A stretch of 64,000 nucleotides of DNA from Riptortus pedestris (GCA_019009955.1 CM032228.1:255502501-255566500); one strand, 5' to 3'; positions 1 through 11,621 are shown, counted from the first letter of the stretch. Notes: generated from the sequence alone by a model not told the origin. Numbers and translations: made by a program.

Positions 1-129
1 TTCCAGCTCGATGCTTATGATCTTTTTTTGTATATAACAATCATATATTATCATTGTCAAAAATACGGATTTTCGTTGATTTCGATATAGTCTTTCGAGT
101 CCAATAACATTGTTGACTCCTTCTATAGT

Positions 130-560
130 TTTTCGTGAATACCTCATTTATACTTCGTTATATGGAAAAAGTCCTCATATCAAAAGTTACTTTAAATAAC
201 AAAATAAACAACTTTTGTTCCGTGCATAATTGCCGACAACCAATAGGAAACGAAATACCGCTATTTTTAATTTCAGACCTCCCTTACAACACCCACTCCT
301 GTTCGTACCTCGAAATTTTAATATAACTTATAATCAGGGAGGTGTTAATACCAAATCACATACGGAGTTTCGTTTAATTCGGTTGAGTCTTTTGTGCCAT
401 ATAACATTGTTGACTCCCACTATTGTTTTTAGCGCATTACTCATTTATACTTAGGTATACTACAAAATAGTATATTACTCTAAATAACAAAATAAACAAC
501 TTTTCTTATGTGCATATTTGCCGTAGTAACATTTCAGTGAAGACAACATTTGATGTATAC
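130..560 (-). mobile_element. Helitron-internal-like repeat, two ~288-bp units
   Basis: Two head-to-tail units start near 195 and 483 with the shared text aataacaaaataaacaactt. The first also has the 'aggaaacgaaatac..ctatttttaatttcagacctccctta' block seen three times at 58.8-59.7 kb and, reverse-complemented, inside the bounded Helitron at 47541-48130. I therefore call it a Helitron-derived fragment, minus relative to that element. The small reading frames here are incidental. No terminus is visible, so the family assignment rests on the internal match only. Confidence 0.5.
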
Positions 561-564
561 AAGC

Positions 565-900
565 TTTGAAGAAAGTAGTCCGTGGTAAACAGCTTTACTC
601 TTAATATCACATGCGTTGGCGTGGGAGTTTACTGAAAACTAAAGAAAATCCAATCTTGGTTAATCCTCAAGATAGAGAAATACGTTTATAACAAAGTTTA
701 TAGGAAATAAGATTGGTTCTATAGACTCCTTCGATTCGACGTATAATAACGGACATATTACTTTATTTTTACTTTTAATAACTTGATTACTTTATTTTTA
801 CTTATAATGTTTAAATATCGAGTCCGGTAACGATTAAATAAAAATTGCGACCGCTAAAACGTAAAAATTCATATATACGACACAGCACTTGAAGAGAAAA
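565..900 (+). mobile_element. Family H (HINE-like) fragment, forward
   Basis: Diverged internal part of family H: the tgggagtttactgaaaac, 'ttggttaatcctcaagatag', 'aataagattggttctat' and 'gcgaccgctaaaacg' blocks occur in the family order. Both termini and the (TA)n centre are missing. Confidence 0.6.
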
Positions 901-1360
901 TAACTAAATAAATATTAATAAACAGAAACGAGTATTTGAGTATAGGAATGCGTGGGGCTGGCCGGCCTATCTAGTTAAGTCTACTTTCTAAGTCACGACC
1001 TTTCCTATCATCTCTGACTCATCTTCATCTGACCTTCTACATCTCCTTTCTACCATATGTATTTACATATCATTATCAACATTTGCCGGCGGTGTTATCA
1101 CTAAGGCATATACAACCCGGAATATACGTAGGCGGAAGGCCACAAAATAATGATACCCTATACACTTTGCTCAGACAATTGACACGTGCTTCGCGAGTTA
1201 TTTCAGTCTTGACACTGAAGTTGCCTCAGCAGGGGGCATAGCGAGACATAGACTGCAGAGTATCGGGTCTGGGTATAGTGCAATGCTTGCCAAAGCTGAT
1301 ACCACAGAGAAGTTGTGTATGGCGGCCAAACCATAATCTTCAGAGCATGCTCCGTCTTCA
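901..1360. other. Unassigned sequence before the 134-bp array
   Basis: No family, splice-bounded exon or RNA gene recognised. The part from 1200 to 1360 is more GC-rich and runs directly into the first minisatellite unit, so it may be the single-copy parent flank of that array. Confidence 0.4.
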
Positions 1361-4033
1361 TGGCTGGATGGAGAACAGCAAGGACTATGGTCCTGGAGCA
1401 TGGAGCCAGACTATGCTTCTTGAGGTTCATACCATACTGGCAGGACGGAGGAAGGCCTAGCCAACAATCAGTTAGGTCAGCTGCTGATGGCTGGTGGATG
1501 GATGGAGAACAGCAAGGACTATGGTCCTGGAGCATGGAGCCAGACTATGCTTCTTGAGGTTCATACCATACTGGCAGGACGGAGGAAGGCCTAGCCAACA
1601 ATCAGTTAGGTCAGCTACTGATGGCTGGTGGATGGATGGAGAACAGCAAGGACTATGGTCCTGGAGCATGGAGCCAGACTATGCTTCTTGAGGTTCATAC
1701 CATACTGGCAGGACGGAGGAAGGCCTAGCCAACAATCAGTTAGGTCAGCTACTGATGGCTGGTGGATGGATGGAGAACAGCAAGGACTATGGTCCTGGAG
1801 CATGGAGCCAGACTATGCTTCTTGAGGTTCATACCATACTGGCAGGACGGAGGAAGGCCTTGCCAACAATCAGTTAGGTCAGCTACTGATGGCTGGTGGA
1901 TGGATGGAGAACAGCAAGGACTATGGTCCTGGAGCATGGAGCCAGACTATGCTTCTTGAGGTTCATACCATACTGGCAGGACGGAGGAAGGCCTAGCCAA
2001 CAATCAGTTAGGTCAGCTACTGATGGCTGGTGGATGGATGGAGAACAGCAAGGACTATGGTCCTGGAGCATGGAGCCAGACTATGCTTCTTGAGGTTCAT
2101 ACCATACTGGCAGGACGGAGGAAGGCCTAGCCAACAATCAGTTAGGTCAGCTACTGATGGCTGGTGGATGGATGGAGAACAGCAGGGACTATGGTCCTGG
2201 AGCATGGAGCCAGACTATGCTTCTTGAGGCTCATACCATACTGGCAGGACGGAGGAAGGCCTAGCCAACAATCAGTTCGGTCAGCTACTGATGGCTGGTG
2301 GATGGATGGAGAACAGCAGGGACTATGGTCCTGGAGCATGGAGCCAGACTATGCTTCTTGAGGTTCATACCATACTGGCAGGACGGAGGAAGGCCTAGCC
2401 AACAATCAGTTAGGTCAGCTACTGATGGCTGGTGGATGGATGGAGAACAGCAGGGACTATGGTCCTGGAGCATGGAGCCAGACTATGCTTCTTGAGGTTC
2501 ATACCATACTGGCAGGACGGAGGAAGGCCTAGCCAACAATCAGTTAGGTCAGCTACTGATGGCTGGTGGATGGATGGAGAACAGCAAGGACTATGGTCCT
2601 GGAGCATGGGGCCAGACTATGCTTCTTGAGGTTCATACTATACTGGCAGGACGGAGGAAGGCCTAGCCAACAATCAGTTAGGTCAGCTACTGATGGCAGG
2701 TGGATGGATGGAGAACAGCAGGGACTATGGTCCAGGAGCATGGAGCCAGACTATGCTTCTTGAGGTTCATACCATACTGGCAGGACGGAGGAAGGCCTAG
2801 CATACAATCAGTTAGGTCAGCCACTGATGGCTGGTGGATGGATGGAGAACAGCAGGGACTATGGTCCTGGAGCATGGAGCCAGACTATGCTTCTTGAGGT
2901 TCATACCATACTGGCAGGACGGAGGAAGGCCTAGCCAACAATCAGTTAGGTCAGCTACTGATGGCTGGTGGATGGATGGAGAACAGCAAGGACTATGGTC
3001 CCGGAGCATGGAGACAGACTATGCTTCCTGAGGTTCATACCATAAGGCCTAGACCACAATCAGTTAGGTCAGCTACTGATGGCTGGTGGATGGATGGAGA
3101 ACAGCAAGGACTATGGTCCTGGAGCATGGAGCCAGACTATGCTTCTTGAGGTTCATACCATAATGGCAGGACGGAGGAAGGCCTAGCCCACAATCAGTTA
3201 GGTCAGCTACTGATGGCTGGTGGATGGATGGAGAACAGCAAGGACTATGGTCCTGGAGCATGGAGCCAGACTATGCTTCTTGAGGTTCATACCATACTGG
3301 CAGGACGGAGGAAGGCCTAGCCAACAATCAGTTAGGTCAGCTACTGATGGCTGGTGGATGGATGGAGAACAGCAAGGACTATGGTCCTGGAGCATGGAGC
3401 CAGACTATGCTTCTTGAGGTTCATACCATACTGGCAGGACGGAGGAAGGCCTAGCCAACAATCAGTTAGGTCAGCTACTGATGGCTGGTGGATGGATGGA
3501 GAACAGCAAGGACTATGGTCCTGGAGCATGGAGCCAGACTATGCTTCTTGAGGTTCATACCATACTGGCAGGACGGAGGAAGGCCTAGCCAACAATCAGT
3601 TAGGTCAGCTACTGATGGCTGGTGGATGGATGGAGAACAGCAAGGACTATGGTCCTGGAGCATGGAGCCAGGATATGCTTCTTGAGGTTCATACCATACT
3701 GGCAGGACGGAGGAAGGCCTTGCCAACAATCAGTTAGGTCAGCTACTGATGGCTGGTGGATGGATGGAGAACAGCAAGGACTATGGTCCTGGAGCATGGA
3801 GCCAGGATATGCTTCTTGAGGTTCATACCATACTGGCAGGACGGAGGAAGGCCTTGCCAACAATCAGTTAGGTCAGCTACTGATGGCTGGTGGATGGATG
3901 GAGAACAGCAAGGACTATGGTCCTAGAGCATGGAGCCAGACTATGCTTCTTGAGGTTCTTACCATACTGGCAGGGCGGAGGAAGGCCTAGCCAACAATCA
4001 GTTAGGTCAGCTACTGATGGCTGGTGGATGGAT
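1361..4033. repeat. 134-bp minisatellite, about 20 copies
   Basis: Near-identical units begin with ggatggatggagaacagc at 1494, 1628, 1762 and so on every 134 bp to 4024, with a partial first copy near 1361. One unit (2968-3085) is 118 bp through a 16-bp deletion. Divergence is a few percent. A cagcaagg/cagcaggg variant clusters in units at about 2164-2900, as expected from local unequal exchange. Since 134 is not a multiple of three, the 60-80 codon frames on both strands rotate frame from unit to unit. I treat them as non-coding shadows. No transposon end was seen at either border. Confidence 0.95.
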
Positions 4034-4280
4034 CCGGTTGCCAGTCACAAAATGTTCTGGTTGTAGCTTACAGCTTCAGTCAGAACTCATTAAAGACGAG
4101 GCTTCTCGACCCCTTCGGTCACAGGTGACAATTATCGTCTCATTTAATGAGTGTCTGTTGTACCTGTAGGAATCATCTGTCATCTCTTGTGTCCCGGAGT
4201 GGGTGAGAGGGATTGAAGCCAGACGGCTAGGCAACCTACCATCCCGCTTCCACCCACCTGTTGACTACACAACATCCTGA
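4034..4280. other. Unassigned, GC-richer flank of the 134-bp array
   Basis: Mixed-composition sequence with no recognised family and no convincing exon. It ends where family H begins. Confidence 0.4.
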
Positions 4281-4284
4281 ATTA

Positions 4285-4640
4285 GACGCCCTTAAAGTGA
4301 ATTTCACGCAGGGTTACGTAAACTAAGCAGATTTCCCACCTGCTGCTAAACACACTTGTCATCTCCTTTCGCCATATATTCCCTTTTTATGTAAAACAAC
4401 CGATGAGTTGAAGGGCGTGAGGAGGGAGGGGGCTTACTGAAGTTACAAAATAAAGCATAGAGCAACTATTTCAGAGCATCAATAGTTTAAAAAGATTGGT
4501 TCTATAACATTCATCCGACTCATAATAACGGGGATATTATGAATTTTCGAATCGCCCCTCTAAACCCCCTACTATTTGATATCCGATTTCAGCCACTAAC
4601 AAATATAGTCTTTAGTGTTGCCAGAAAAAGTTAAATATAG
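4285..4640 (+). mobile_element. Family H, forward, 3'-truncated
   Basis: Begins with a diverged 5' end (cacgcagggttacgtaaact then agcagatttcccacctgctg). It continues through a 'tatgtaaaacaaccgatgag' block that marks a subfamily also seen near 28.4 and 52.5 kb. It stops before the (TA)n centre. Confidence 0.7.
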
Positions 4641-4860
4641 AGGAGTATGGTGTAGGTCAAATAAAGATTTTAGAGTTAAGACAAAATCATAATTGATGAC
4701 GTAGTCACAAAATGAATTTACATTTACCTCGCATAAAAATGTCCTCTTGAATACAATATTTCGGATATAAGCTACGAATAAAGTGATTCATGGTATAATT
4801 GTGACTGTTAGAGCGTTAACAGACATAGAGTAGATATATTGAATAATTTTGAACTGCCTC

Positions 4861-5484
4861 ATTCAGCAGATTTCCCTTAAGGGAATTTTGCTATTGAGGT
4901 TGAAGCCATGACGCAATTTTCAAACATTTTCTTCAAAAGTCCATCCATCCTACTCAGGAGATGTTGTTGAGATGTTGTTGTCTGTTCAAATGTGTGTGTG
5001 TCTGTAAACACTCTAGACGTCACAATTATAGCTTGATCGTTACCAAACTCGACATTAAAACGTTTTATGCAAAAATAAATATCAATTTCGTTAATGGCTG
5101 AAATCGGAACAGTGGGGTTTAGAGGGGAGGATTTTCGAAATATCAAGTTTCTATAAGTTGGATCGGAATATTGTATAAAATTAATCTTCTTGTAAATTAA
5201 ATTTACTATAAATATTGTAATATTCATTTATTCTCTATCTCGAATATTAACCGAGATATTTTAAAGTTTCCAGCCTTCTGCAAACACCCAGTTCTACTCA
5301 TGTTATATAAACAATATTCTGTTATGTAATAAACCACACTATCGGCTAGCTTCGGTTCTAGACGTGAGTTTCCACCAAAAGCTAGTTCGGCCGTTTCCGT
5401 AACTGTTCGGCTCTCCTGAGATTTCTCTATTGTAAAACGTGTGAAATCTGCTTAGTTTACGGAGCCCCTGCGTGGCGGACTTTT
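4861..5484 (-). mobile_element. Family H, reverse, both ends present
   Basis: Starts at the 3' stem (cagatttcccttaaggga), runs through 'gtccatccatcctactcagg' and the 'accaaactcgacattaaa' block, and ends at the 5' terminus 'gcccctgcgtggcggactt'. The usual (TA)n is replaced by a short ttg/tg-rich stretch. The 116-codon minus frame inside is chance. Confidence 0.8.
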
Positions 5485-5770
5485 CACCGTCTACAAGGTA
5501 GGACTGATGGACATTTGGGGTTTGGTGTCAACAACAGCTGACTTGCCTCGAGGGAAATTTGCTACTAGATATAGCCGATAGAGAGGGTTGCTGTAGCTGG
5601 GTGTAGCCGCCTAGATGCCCTTCCTAATGCAGAAGCAGATAGGAATGCTGTTCCTGCCATATCACACCGGGCAGGGCCTCTACACTCTCTGCTAGTACCT
5701 CACCATATCAGCTGTAGCCTCACATCATCACGCTTGACATGGAGGTCTCACAATCGCTCCTCTCATAATA
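5485..5770. other. Unassigned sequence upstream of the gypsy-like relic
   Basis: Contains 'ctcgagggaaatttgctact', a probable trace of a family H 3' end near 5550. The remaining ~200 bp match nothing I recognise. It could include leader or LTR sequence of the downstream retroelement, but no second LTR is available for comparison. Confidence 0.35.
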
Positions 5771-5906
5771 CTCTTGTTAGGGAGTGAATATTATAATGAA
5801 AGATTGTTATATTTATATCTCTTTGGAATTGTAAGATATAGGTTATTTGTATAAACATATGTTTTGTAAATTCACAAGATAGGCTTTTGTTTTTGGCAGT
5901 CACGAG

Positions 5907-6801
5907 ATGAAGAGACAGACACTGATTAAAGATTCTAAACCTTTTTTTGTGCTTAAGAACATGGTGTCATGGTTGAAGAAAATGATAAGTAATATTCCTT
6001 TGCCAGAACCATTTGACTTTTCATATAAAGAGAAAGCAGGAGAGAACTGTGAGCTATTCAAGCTGCAATGGGAGAACTACATCACGCTTACAGAGGCTTT
6101 AGGGCCAAAGGCATCCAAGCTAACCCCAAAGGTAATGTTAGCTTTATTTTGTTCGGTTATAGGCCAAAATGGATTGAAGCTAATTCGAAAGATATGCGAA
6201 CCTGATGCAACGATTGATGTCATAATTGCCCGTCTAGATAAATATTTTAGGGATAAAAAAAATGTAACCTATGAGCGGTTTGTTTTTAATAGTGCAACTC
6301 AGCTTCCGACGGAGGCGTGTAAAGATTTTATCAATCGGCTTCATGAGTTGGCTGCCAGGTGTTCATTTGATAATTTAGCACAGCTATCAAAATTTGAAAT
6401 AGAAGAAAATTTGATACGTGATCGTTTGGTCGCAGAGACCTTAAGCCAAAACATCATTGCCATTGAATCAAGCAATAGAGATAAGCGTCACAGATGAGCA
6501 AGCCGAGATTTTGGCATTAAAAATTAAAGAAATAAATCAAGAAAAAGCTGTAAATGGCTTAAATTTCGCAATTAAGGCCAAAGCAAGGTTTAGTTTCTGG
6601 TTTTGTGGCTGCCAGCATAGTAGAGGTGCTACCAACTGCCCAGCTTATGGAAAAACATGCTTTAAGTGTAAGAAGCTGAACCATTTCAATTCAGTATGTC
6701 TGCAGAAAAAAGAAACCGTGAGGAATGCAGAAAATAGTAAGGAGGATATTGTGCATTCAGGAGATCTCGACGATGATGATGAAGTATTTCAGATTATATA
6801 G
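5907..6801 (+). pseudogene. Ty3/gypsy-like Gag, frameshifted
   Basis: Capsid and nucleocapsid part of an LTR-retrotransposon Gag, which packages element RNA. The first frame (5907-6497, about 196 codons) has the helical capsid-like region. The second (6457-6801) continues it after a one-base shift near 6460 and carries zinc knuckles, with the clear one being CFKCKKLNHFNSVC (C-x2-C-x4-H-x4-C). A second cysteine/histidine cluster precedes it. A further frame change after 6801 leads to the protease motif. No paired LTR was found. The TGTTAGGGAG at about 5775 could be an LTR start but this is weak. The copy is dead. Confidence 0.75.
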
Positions 6802-6925
6802 ATGACTTTCCGAAGAAGAAACGTTTTGCGAACTTATCTGTTCCTTGTTAAACTGGTCCGAAAACACTGAAATGCCAGCTTGACAGTGGAGCAACTCCAC
6901 CTCAGTGCAACCGGAGAACCTCAAT
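6802..6925 (+). pseudogene. Retroviral-type aspartic protease start, truncated
   Basis: Reading from 6802 in a third frame gives LKCQLDSGATP, with the catalytic DSGA codons at 6882-6893. An in-frame stop lies just upstream. The frame runs about ten codons past the motif and is then cut by a family H 3' end, so reverse transcriptase, RNase H and integrase are absent. Confidence 0.65.
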
Positions 6926-6955
6926 AGCCGATTTCCCTCAAGGGAAATATGTTGA
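6917..6955 (+). mobile_element. Family H 3' terminal fragment inside the gypsy-like relic
   Basis: The sequence acctcaatagccgatttccc then tcaagggaaat is the family H 3' stem-loop. Only about 40 bp are present, abutting the protease relic. Confidence 0.6.
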
Positions 6956-7049
6956 TCAATTTTTCAATTAAATCCTGCAATGATGATTGTGGAATGAACA
7001 AGTCCAAAGTTCAAGTTTAAAAAAAAATATTATACATTCTTGTTCACAT

Positions 7050-7050
<1 letters not shown>

Positions 7051-7113
<63 letters not shown>
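7051..7113. repeat. (AC)n microsatellite
   Basis: About 30 uninterrupted CA dinucleotides lying between the gypsy-like relic and the LINE 3' half. Confidence 0.97.
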
Positions 7114-7116
<3 letters not shown>

Positions 7117-7182
7117 TAATTTGACTAGCTTAACTTAGTTTGAATAAAACAAGTAATACGTAAAGTTTCTTATAAAGGTCAA

Positions 7183-8158
7183 TTGCCTTCAAGTAATTTA
7201 AGAGTGTGTTATTTTGTTAAATTATGTAGTAAACATATTAAAATTCATTGTTACAATACAACTCCACCTTGGACAATTCAAGAAATATCTATAGATACAC
7301 AAATTACCAAACTCATAAAAAAATCGTCCCAAGAGATCAACTATTGGAAAATAAAGGAAACTTTCATTAATAAAATAGAAATATACCAATACTCAAAGAT
7401 CATATACACTGATGACTCTTCCTTTTGTGCCTACTACGAAGAAAATGTTTGCCAAAAATTCAAACTCAACAAATTAACCAGCATCTATTCAGAGGAACTA
7501 TTCAAAATTCAGTTCGCTTTATATCACTGCATTTGCACCGAATTCCTGATATGCACTGACTCGTTGAGTGCCCTATTGAGTCTTAAAGATGTATTTACAA
7601 GCAGTCCAATAGTACAAAAAATACTTAATCTAATACAAATTCTCCGAGAGTTAAAAAGGGTCGTCTACTTGATGTGGATTCCAAGCCACATGGGAATATA
7701 TGGAAATGAAAAAGCAGATTTAGCAGCCAGAGAAGCCCACCAACTCGACTCCATCACCTCAACAACAATTACATCTGCAGAACTCTATCGACTACTCAAA
7801 GAAGAAATTTATAAAACCTGGCAACACATGTGGAATGAAACCCAGAACAATAATCTAAAAACTATTAAAACCTCCAACCGAAATATTCGGCAAGAGCCGA
7901 CAGAAGAGATGGTCGTATTAGGAAGACTCCGAATAGGGCACACAAGATTTACAGGTGGCTATCTAACCCCAAATGTGTGGGAAGTGTAACACAGACTTGA
8001 CTATCTACCACATATTAATTGAATGCCATAGGTATACAGATATTCGAAACGAATGCAATATTTTCAATAATATAGAAGTGACACCTGGAGATGACCCCAA
8101 AGAGCTAGATCAATTTTTTAATTTGGTGAAAACTACGAATTTACACAAAGAAATTTGA
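7183..8158 (+). pseudogene. LINE (Jockey/I-like) RNase H and C-terminal zinc knuckle
   Basis: C-terminal part of a non-LTR retrotransposon ORF2. Residues 1-45 hold the TPPW linker typical of this group. An RNase H domain follows with its acidic set in order: D77/78 in YTDDS, E104/105 in YSEEL, D126 in CTDS and D179 in NEKADLA, plus the PSHMG motif. The frame breaks near 7980 and resumes as CGKC-x8-HILIEC, the C-x2-C-x8-H-x4-C knuckle closing such proteins. The RT and endonuclease domains are missing, the usual 5' truncation. All RNase H acidic residues are retained, so decay is moderate. Confidence 0.85.
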
Positions 8159-8292
8159 ACTACAAGTTTTTTGTATCCTCGTTTATATTGTTAAAATGGC
8201 GATATGGATGAGGATACCAAAATGTGAATTACAGGGCGATGATAACCTGGTAGTTATTCGCCCTAAAACCACTACGAAACAAACAAACATTA
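8159..8292 (+). mobile_element. 3' UTR and tail of the LINE above
   Basis: Contains a hairpin-forming agggcg ... cgccct pair and ends in aaacaaacaaac, a short-repeat LINE tail rather than poly(A). I could not define a target-site duplication. Confidence 0.6.
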
Positions 8293-8700
8293 CTGGTAAA
8301 TTAAAGAAAAATCTTGTTATCTCTACAGTTTTTTTACGAATTGCATCCTTTATTTCATCTTAACATGAATGTTACTTGCTTTTTTTTATAACTGTAATAC
8401 TTATCTATACAATTGTTGCCTGAATTATGAAATAAAACTTCCACGTATATATCCTATAATACCCGGCATGACTTTATATTCTGTAGATGCATACACTGAC
8501 CATTTATTTATGAAAGATTTTGAGCCATAAGGTCAGGAAAATATATTTGAAATAAATTGGATGAAATTAATAGTTATACGAAGTAATTATTATTTTTCTG
8601 ACCTTATGGTTCAAAAAACTATGTGTTCTTTCCTTCTATATCATGATAGGGATGTCCATTTGGGTCAGGTTTCCAAATTGACGTTATAAGTACGACCTCA
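8293..8700. repeat. AT-rich spacer with a 100-bp hairpin at 8517-8616
   Basis: Mostly featureless AT-rich DNA. Within it, a ~19-bp inverted repeat ttgagccataaggtcag at about 8519-8536 pairs with ctgaccttatggttcaa at 8598-8614 around a ~60-bp loop. It may be a tiny MITE. No clear target duplication was found. Confidence 0.55.
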
Positions 8701-8949
8701 ATAGCTGATCTTCTATAATGTAAATCTGCTAATATATGAATAGTTGAAAGAGTTTGAATCGAGAAAGTAGGAAGAGAGTGCGGAGGCATTGACTATGGAC
8801 AGGAGAAGGTAATGAAAAGGTCGGGGAAAGTAGTGGAGATGGGTGGGTGGATTGGGGACAAGACCTTCTGCCCGGGTAGCAGCATTTCAGCAGATGGGGC
8901 AATAGACCTCTCAGCAATAGTAGTGTTGTACCTCTTTGGATCCATGTAC

Positions 8950-10560
8950 AGACACGATGTATCATATCGTCCATCATGATTCCTAATAGACACGATGTAT
9001 CATATCGTCCAACATGATTCCTAATAGACACGATGTATCATATCGTCCAACATGATTCCTAATAGACACGATGTATCATATCGTCCAACATGATTCCTAA
9101 TAGACACGATGTATCATATCGTCCAACATGATTCCTAATAGACACGATGTATCATATCGTCCAACATGATTCCTAATAGACACGATGTATCATATCGTCC
9201 AACATGATTCCTAATAGACACGATGTATCATATAGTCCAACATGATTCCTAATAGACACGATGTATCATATAGTCCAACATGATTCCTAATAGACACGAT
9301 GTATCATATAGTCCAACATGATTCCTAATAGACACGATGTATCATATAGTCCAACATGATTCCTAATAGACACGATGTATCATATCGTCCAACATGATTC
9401 CTAATAGACACGATGTATCATATCGTCCAACATGATTCCTAATAGACACGATGTATCATATCGTCCATCATGATTCCTAATAGACACGATGTATCATATA
9501 GTCCAACATGATTCCTAATAGACACGATGTATCATATAGTCCAACATGATTCCTAATAGACACGATGTATCATATAGTCCAACATGATTCCTAATAGACA
9601 CGATGTATCATATCGTCCAACATGATTCCTAATAGACACGATGTATCATATAGTCCAACATGATTCCTAATAGACACGATGTATCATATCGTCCAACATG
9701 ATTCCTAATAGACACGATGTATCATATCGTCCAACATGATTCCTAATAGACACGATGTATCATATCGTCCAACATGGTTCCGAATAGACTTTGGATAGAC
9801 AAATTTCATAGAATCAATGATATTGAAACTTTAGTTGCCTATAAGCGTTTTAGCAGATTTACCATAAGGGAAATCAGCTATTGAGTTCGTACTCATGAAT
9901 TCCTAATAGAACGATGTATCATAAATCGTCCAACATGATTCCTAATAGACACGATGTATCATATCGTCCAACATGATTCCTAATAGACACGATGTATCAT
10001 ATCGTCCAACATGATCCTAATAGACACGATGTATCATATCGTCCAACATGATTCCTAATAGACACGATGTATCATATCGTCCAACATGATTCCTAATAGA
10101 CACGATGTATCATATCGTCCATCATGATTCCTAATAGACACGATGTATCATATCGTCCAACATGATTCCTAATAGACACGATGTATCATATCGTCCAACA
10201 TGATTCCTAATAGACACGATGTATCATATCGTCCAACATGATTCCTAATAGACACGATGTATCATATCGTCCAACATGATTCCTAATAGACACGATGTAT
10301 CATATCGTCCAACATGATTCCTAATAGACACGATGTATCATATCGTCCAACATGATTCCTAATAGACACGATGTATCATATCGTCCAACATGATTCCTAA
10401 TAGACACGATGTATCATATCGTCCAACATGATTCCTTAATAGACACGATGAATCATATATATATATATATGATTCCTAATAGACACGATGTATCATATCG
10501 TCAACATGATTCCTAATAGTATCATATCACAATTCCTAATATAACACGATTATATATATC
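8950..10560. repeat. 38-bp satellite array, about 36 copies in two blocks
   Basis: The unit is gacacgatgtatcatatcg followed by tccaacatgattcctaata. Blocks run 8950-9785 (about 22 copies) and 9897-10545 (about 14 to 15 copies, decaying at the right). The unit contains a short dyad ACGAT...ATCGT. A variant changing the second arm to ATAGT is concentrated at about 9230-9660. The break (9786-9896) is family H sequence, and the right flank returns to family H, so the array sits where that element normally has its central microsatellite. Confidence 0.95.
9786..9896 (-). mobile_element. Family H segment between the two array blocks
   Basis: Holds 'ttggatagacaaatttcata ... gatattgaaactttagttgc', also present at 10698-10746 to the right of the array, then a 3' terminus (ttagcagatttaccataagg) at 9848-9896. 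This is the order expected at a head-to-tail junction of two array-bearing elements. Confidence 0.65.
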
Positions 10561-10599
10561 CAAAATGTCCTAATGGCATATAAATGATTTAATAGACAG

Positions 10600-10930
10600 T
10601 GGGTATCGAGGAGAAGATCAGACCAATGGCAGAAGTCAGACCAGTGGGGTTCGAGGAGGGGAATTTCAAAAATTCAAAATATCCCCGTTACTATGCTTTT
10701 GGATAGACAAATTTCATAGAATCAATGATATTGAAACTTTAGTTGCACATAACCGTTTTTTGTTATATACACATTTTCTCTATTACGAGTATTAACCGAA
10801 ATATTTAGATTACTGGGTTTTCATACTTCAGTTATATCATGAACCACTTGATTCCAATGTTAAATAGCAAATATCGATTTCAAGAGACCTTTATTGTTCA
10901 AGAGAATTGTAAATTTCTCTTAAAGGAATT
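10600..10930 (-). mobile_element. Family H, reverse, 5' part, right flank of the array
   Basis: Carries 'cagaccagtggggttcgagg', 'aattcaaaatatccccgtta', 'attaaccgaaatatt' and the 'tatatcatgaaccactt' block in reverse family order. The 5' terminus is lost. Confidence 0.65.
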
Positions 10931-11570
10931 GCATCAATAAAAATCTCAAATGACCACCGAAATGAAATGTGTGTTAAATACCCTTTTATTGCAGAAGAAT
11001 AATACAATAGAATTCGTGTTTGTTATCATTGAGTATCATTGCAGGCATGGGAGTTGTCTGGCGACTCTTTTGGGGTTATATGCTCTCTTCATCATAATTA
11101 CCCAACCTTCGTCCATCACGGAGGGGGGCTCAAGGGGGGGGGGACAATTTCTTATGAGATGCTGGAAAAAATTAGGAAATTCTGATTTATTTCAGAATGG
11201 ACTTTGAGAAATGTTAGTTACTTCATCAAGTATTTGCTTGCTTTTAACGAAAGAATTCGTATTTGCTAGCTAAAGAAAGAATTCAATTTGATAGACTGAC
11301 GTAATGCATTTAAATGAGTTCCAAAGCTTCTCTTTTTATTCTAAAGATTTTTGGGTCGACGAATTTCAGAATGTAAAGTTCATGGTTTTGGAGGAATTGT
11401 CAAGAATTTGCTCTTTCCTCAGCAAGTTGTGTCGAGTTCTCTAACCACCCCCCCTGCATCCTGCTACGATTTCAGCTATTAACAAACTGAATCTTTAGTT
11501 TTACACGAAATATCGAATTTTGTGATGATTCAATTAAATTGCTGTTGCTTGAGAGTTACCATACATACAA

Positions 11571-11621
<51 letters not shown>

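Noticed and set aside
1361..4033. CRISPR-like regular array, or a family of small proteins
   Set aside because: Units are contiguous with no unique spacers, the context is eukaryotic, and the reading frame changes from unit to unit.
4877..5227. 116-codon minus-strand gene
   Set aside because: It lies entirely inside a family H element and is not conserved as a frame in other copies.
5775..5905. 5' LTR and primer-binding site of the gypsy-like element
   Set aside because: A TGTTAGGGAG start and a tggcagtcacgag stretch are suggestive, but there is no second LTR and no clear CA end.
7183..8158. Complete, active LINE
   Set aside because: The reverse transcriptase and endonuclease are missing and the frame is broken before the zinc knuckle.
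8729..9031. 100-codon minus-strand gene beside the 38-bp array
   Set aside because: Its start lies in the array and the remainder has low-complexity Leu/Ser/Pro composition with no motif.
8950..10560. CRISPR array
   Set aside because: The whole 38-bp period is conserved, with no spacers, and the array lies inside a transposon.
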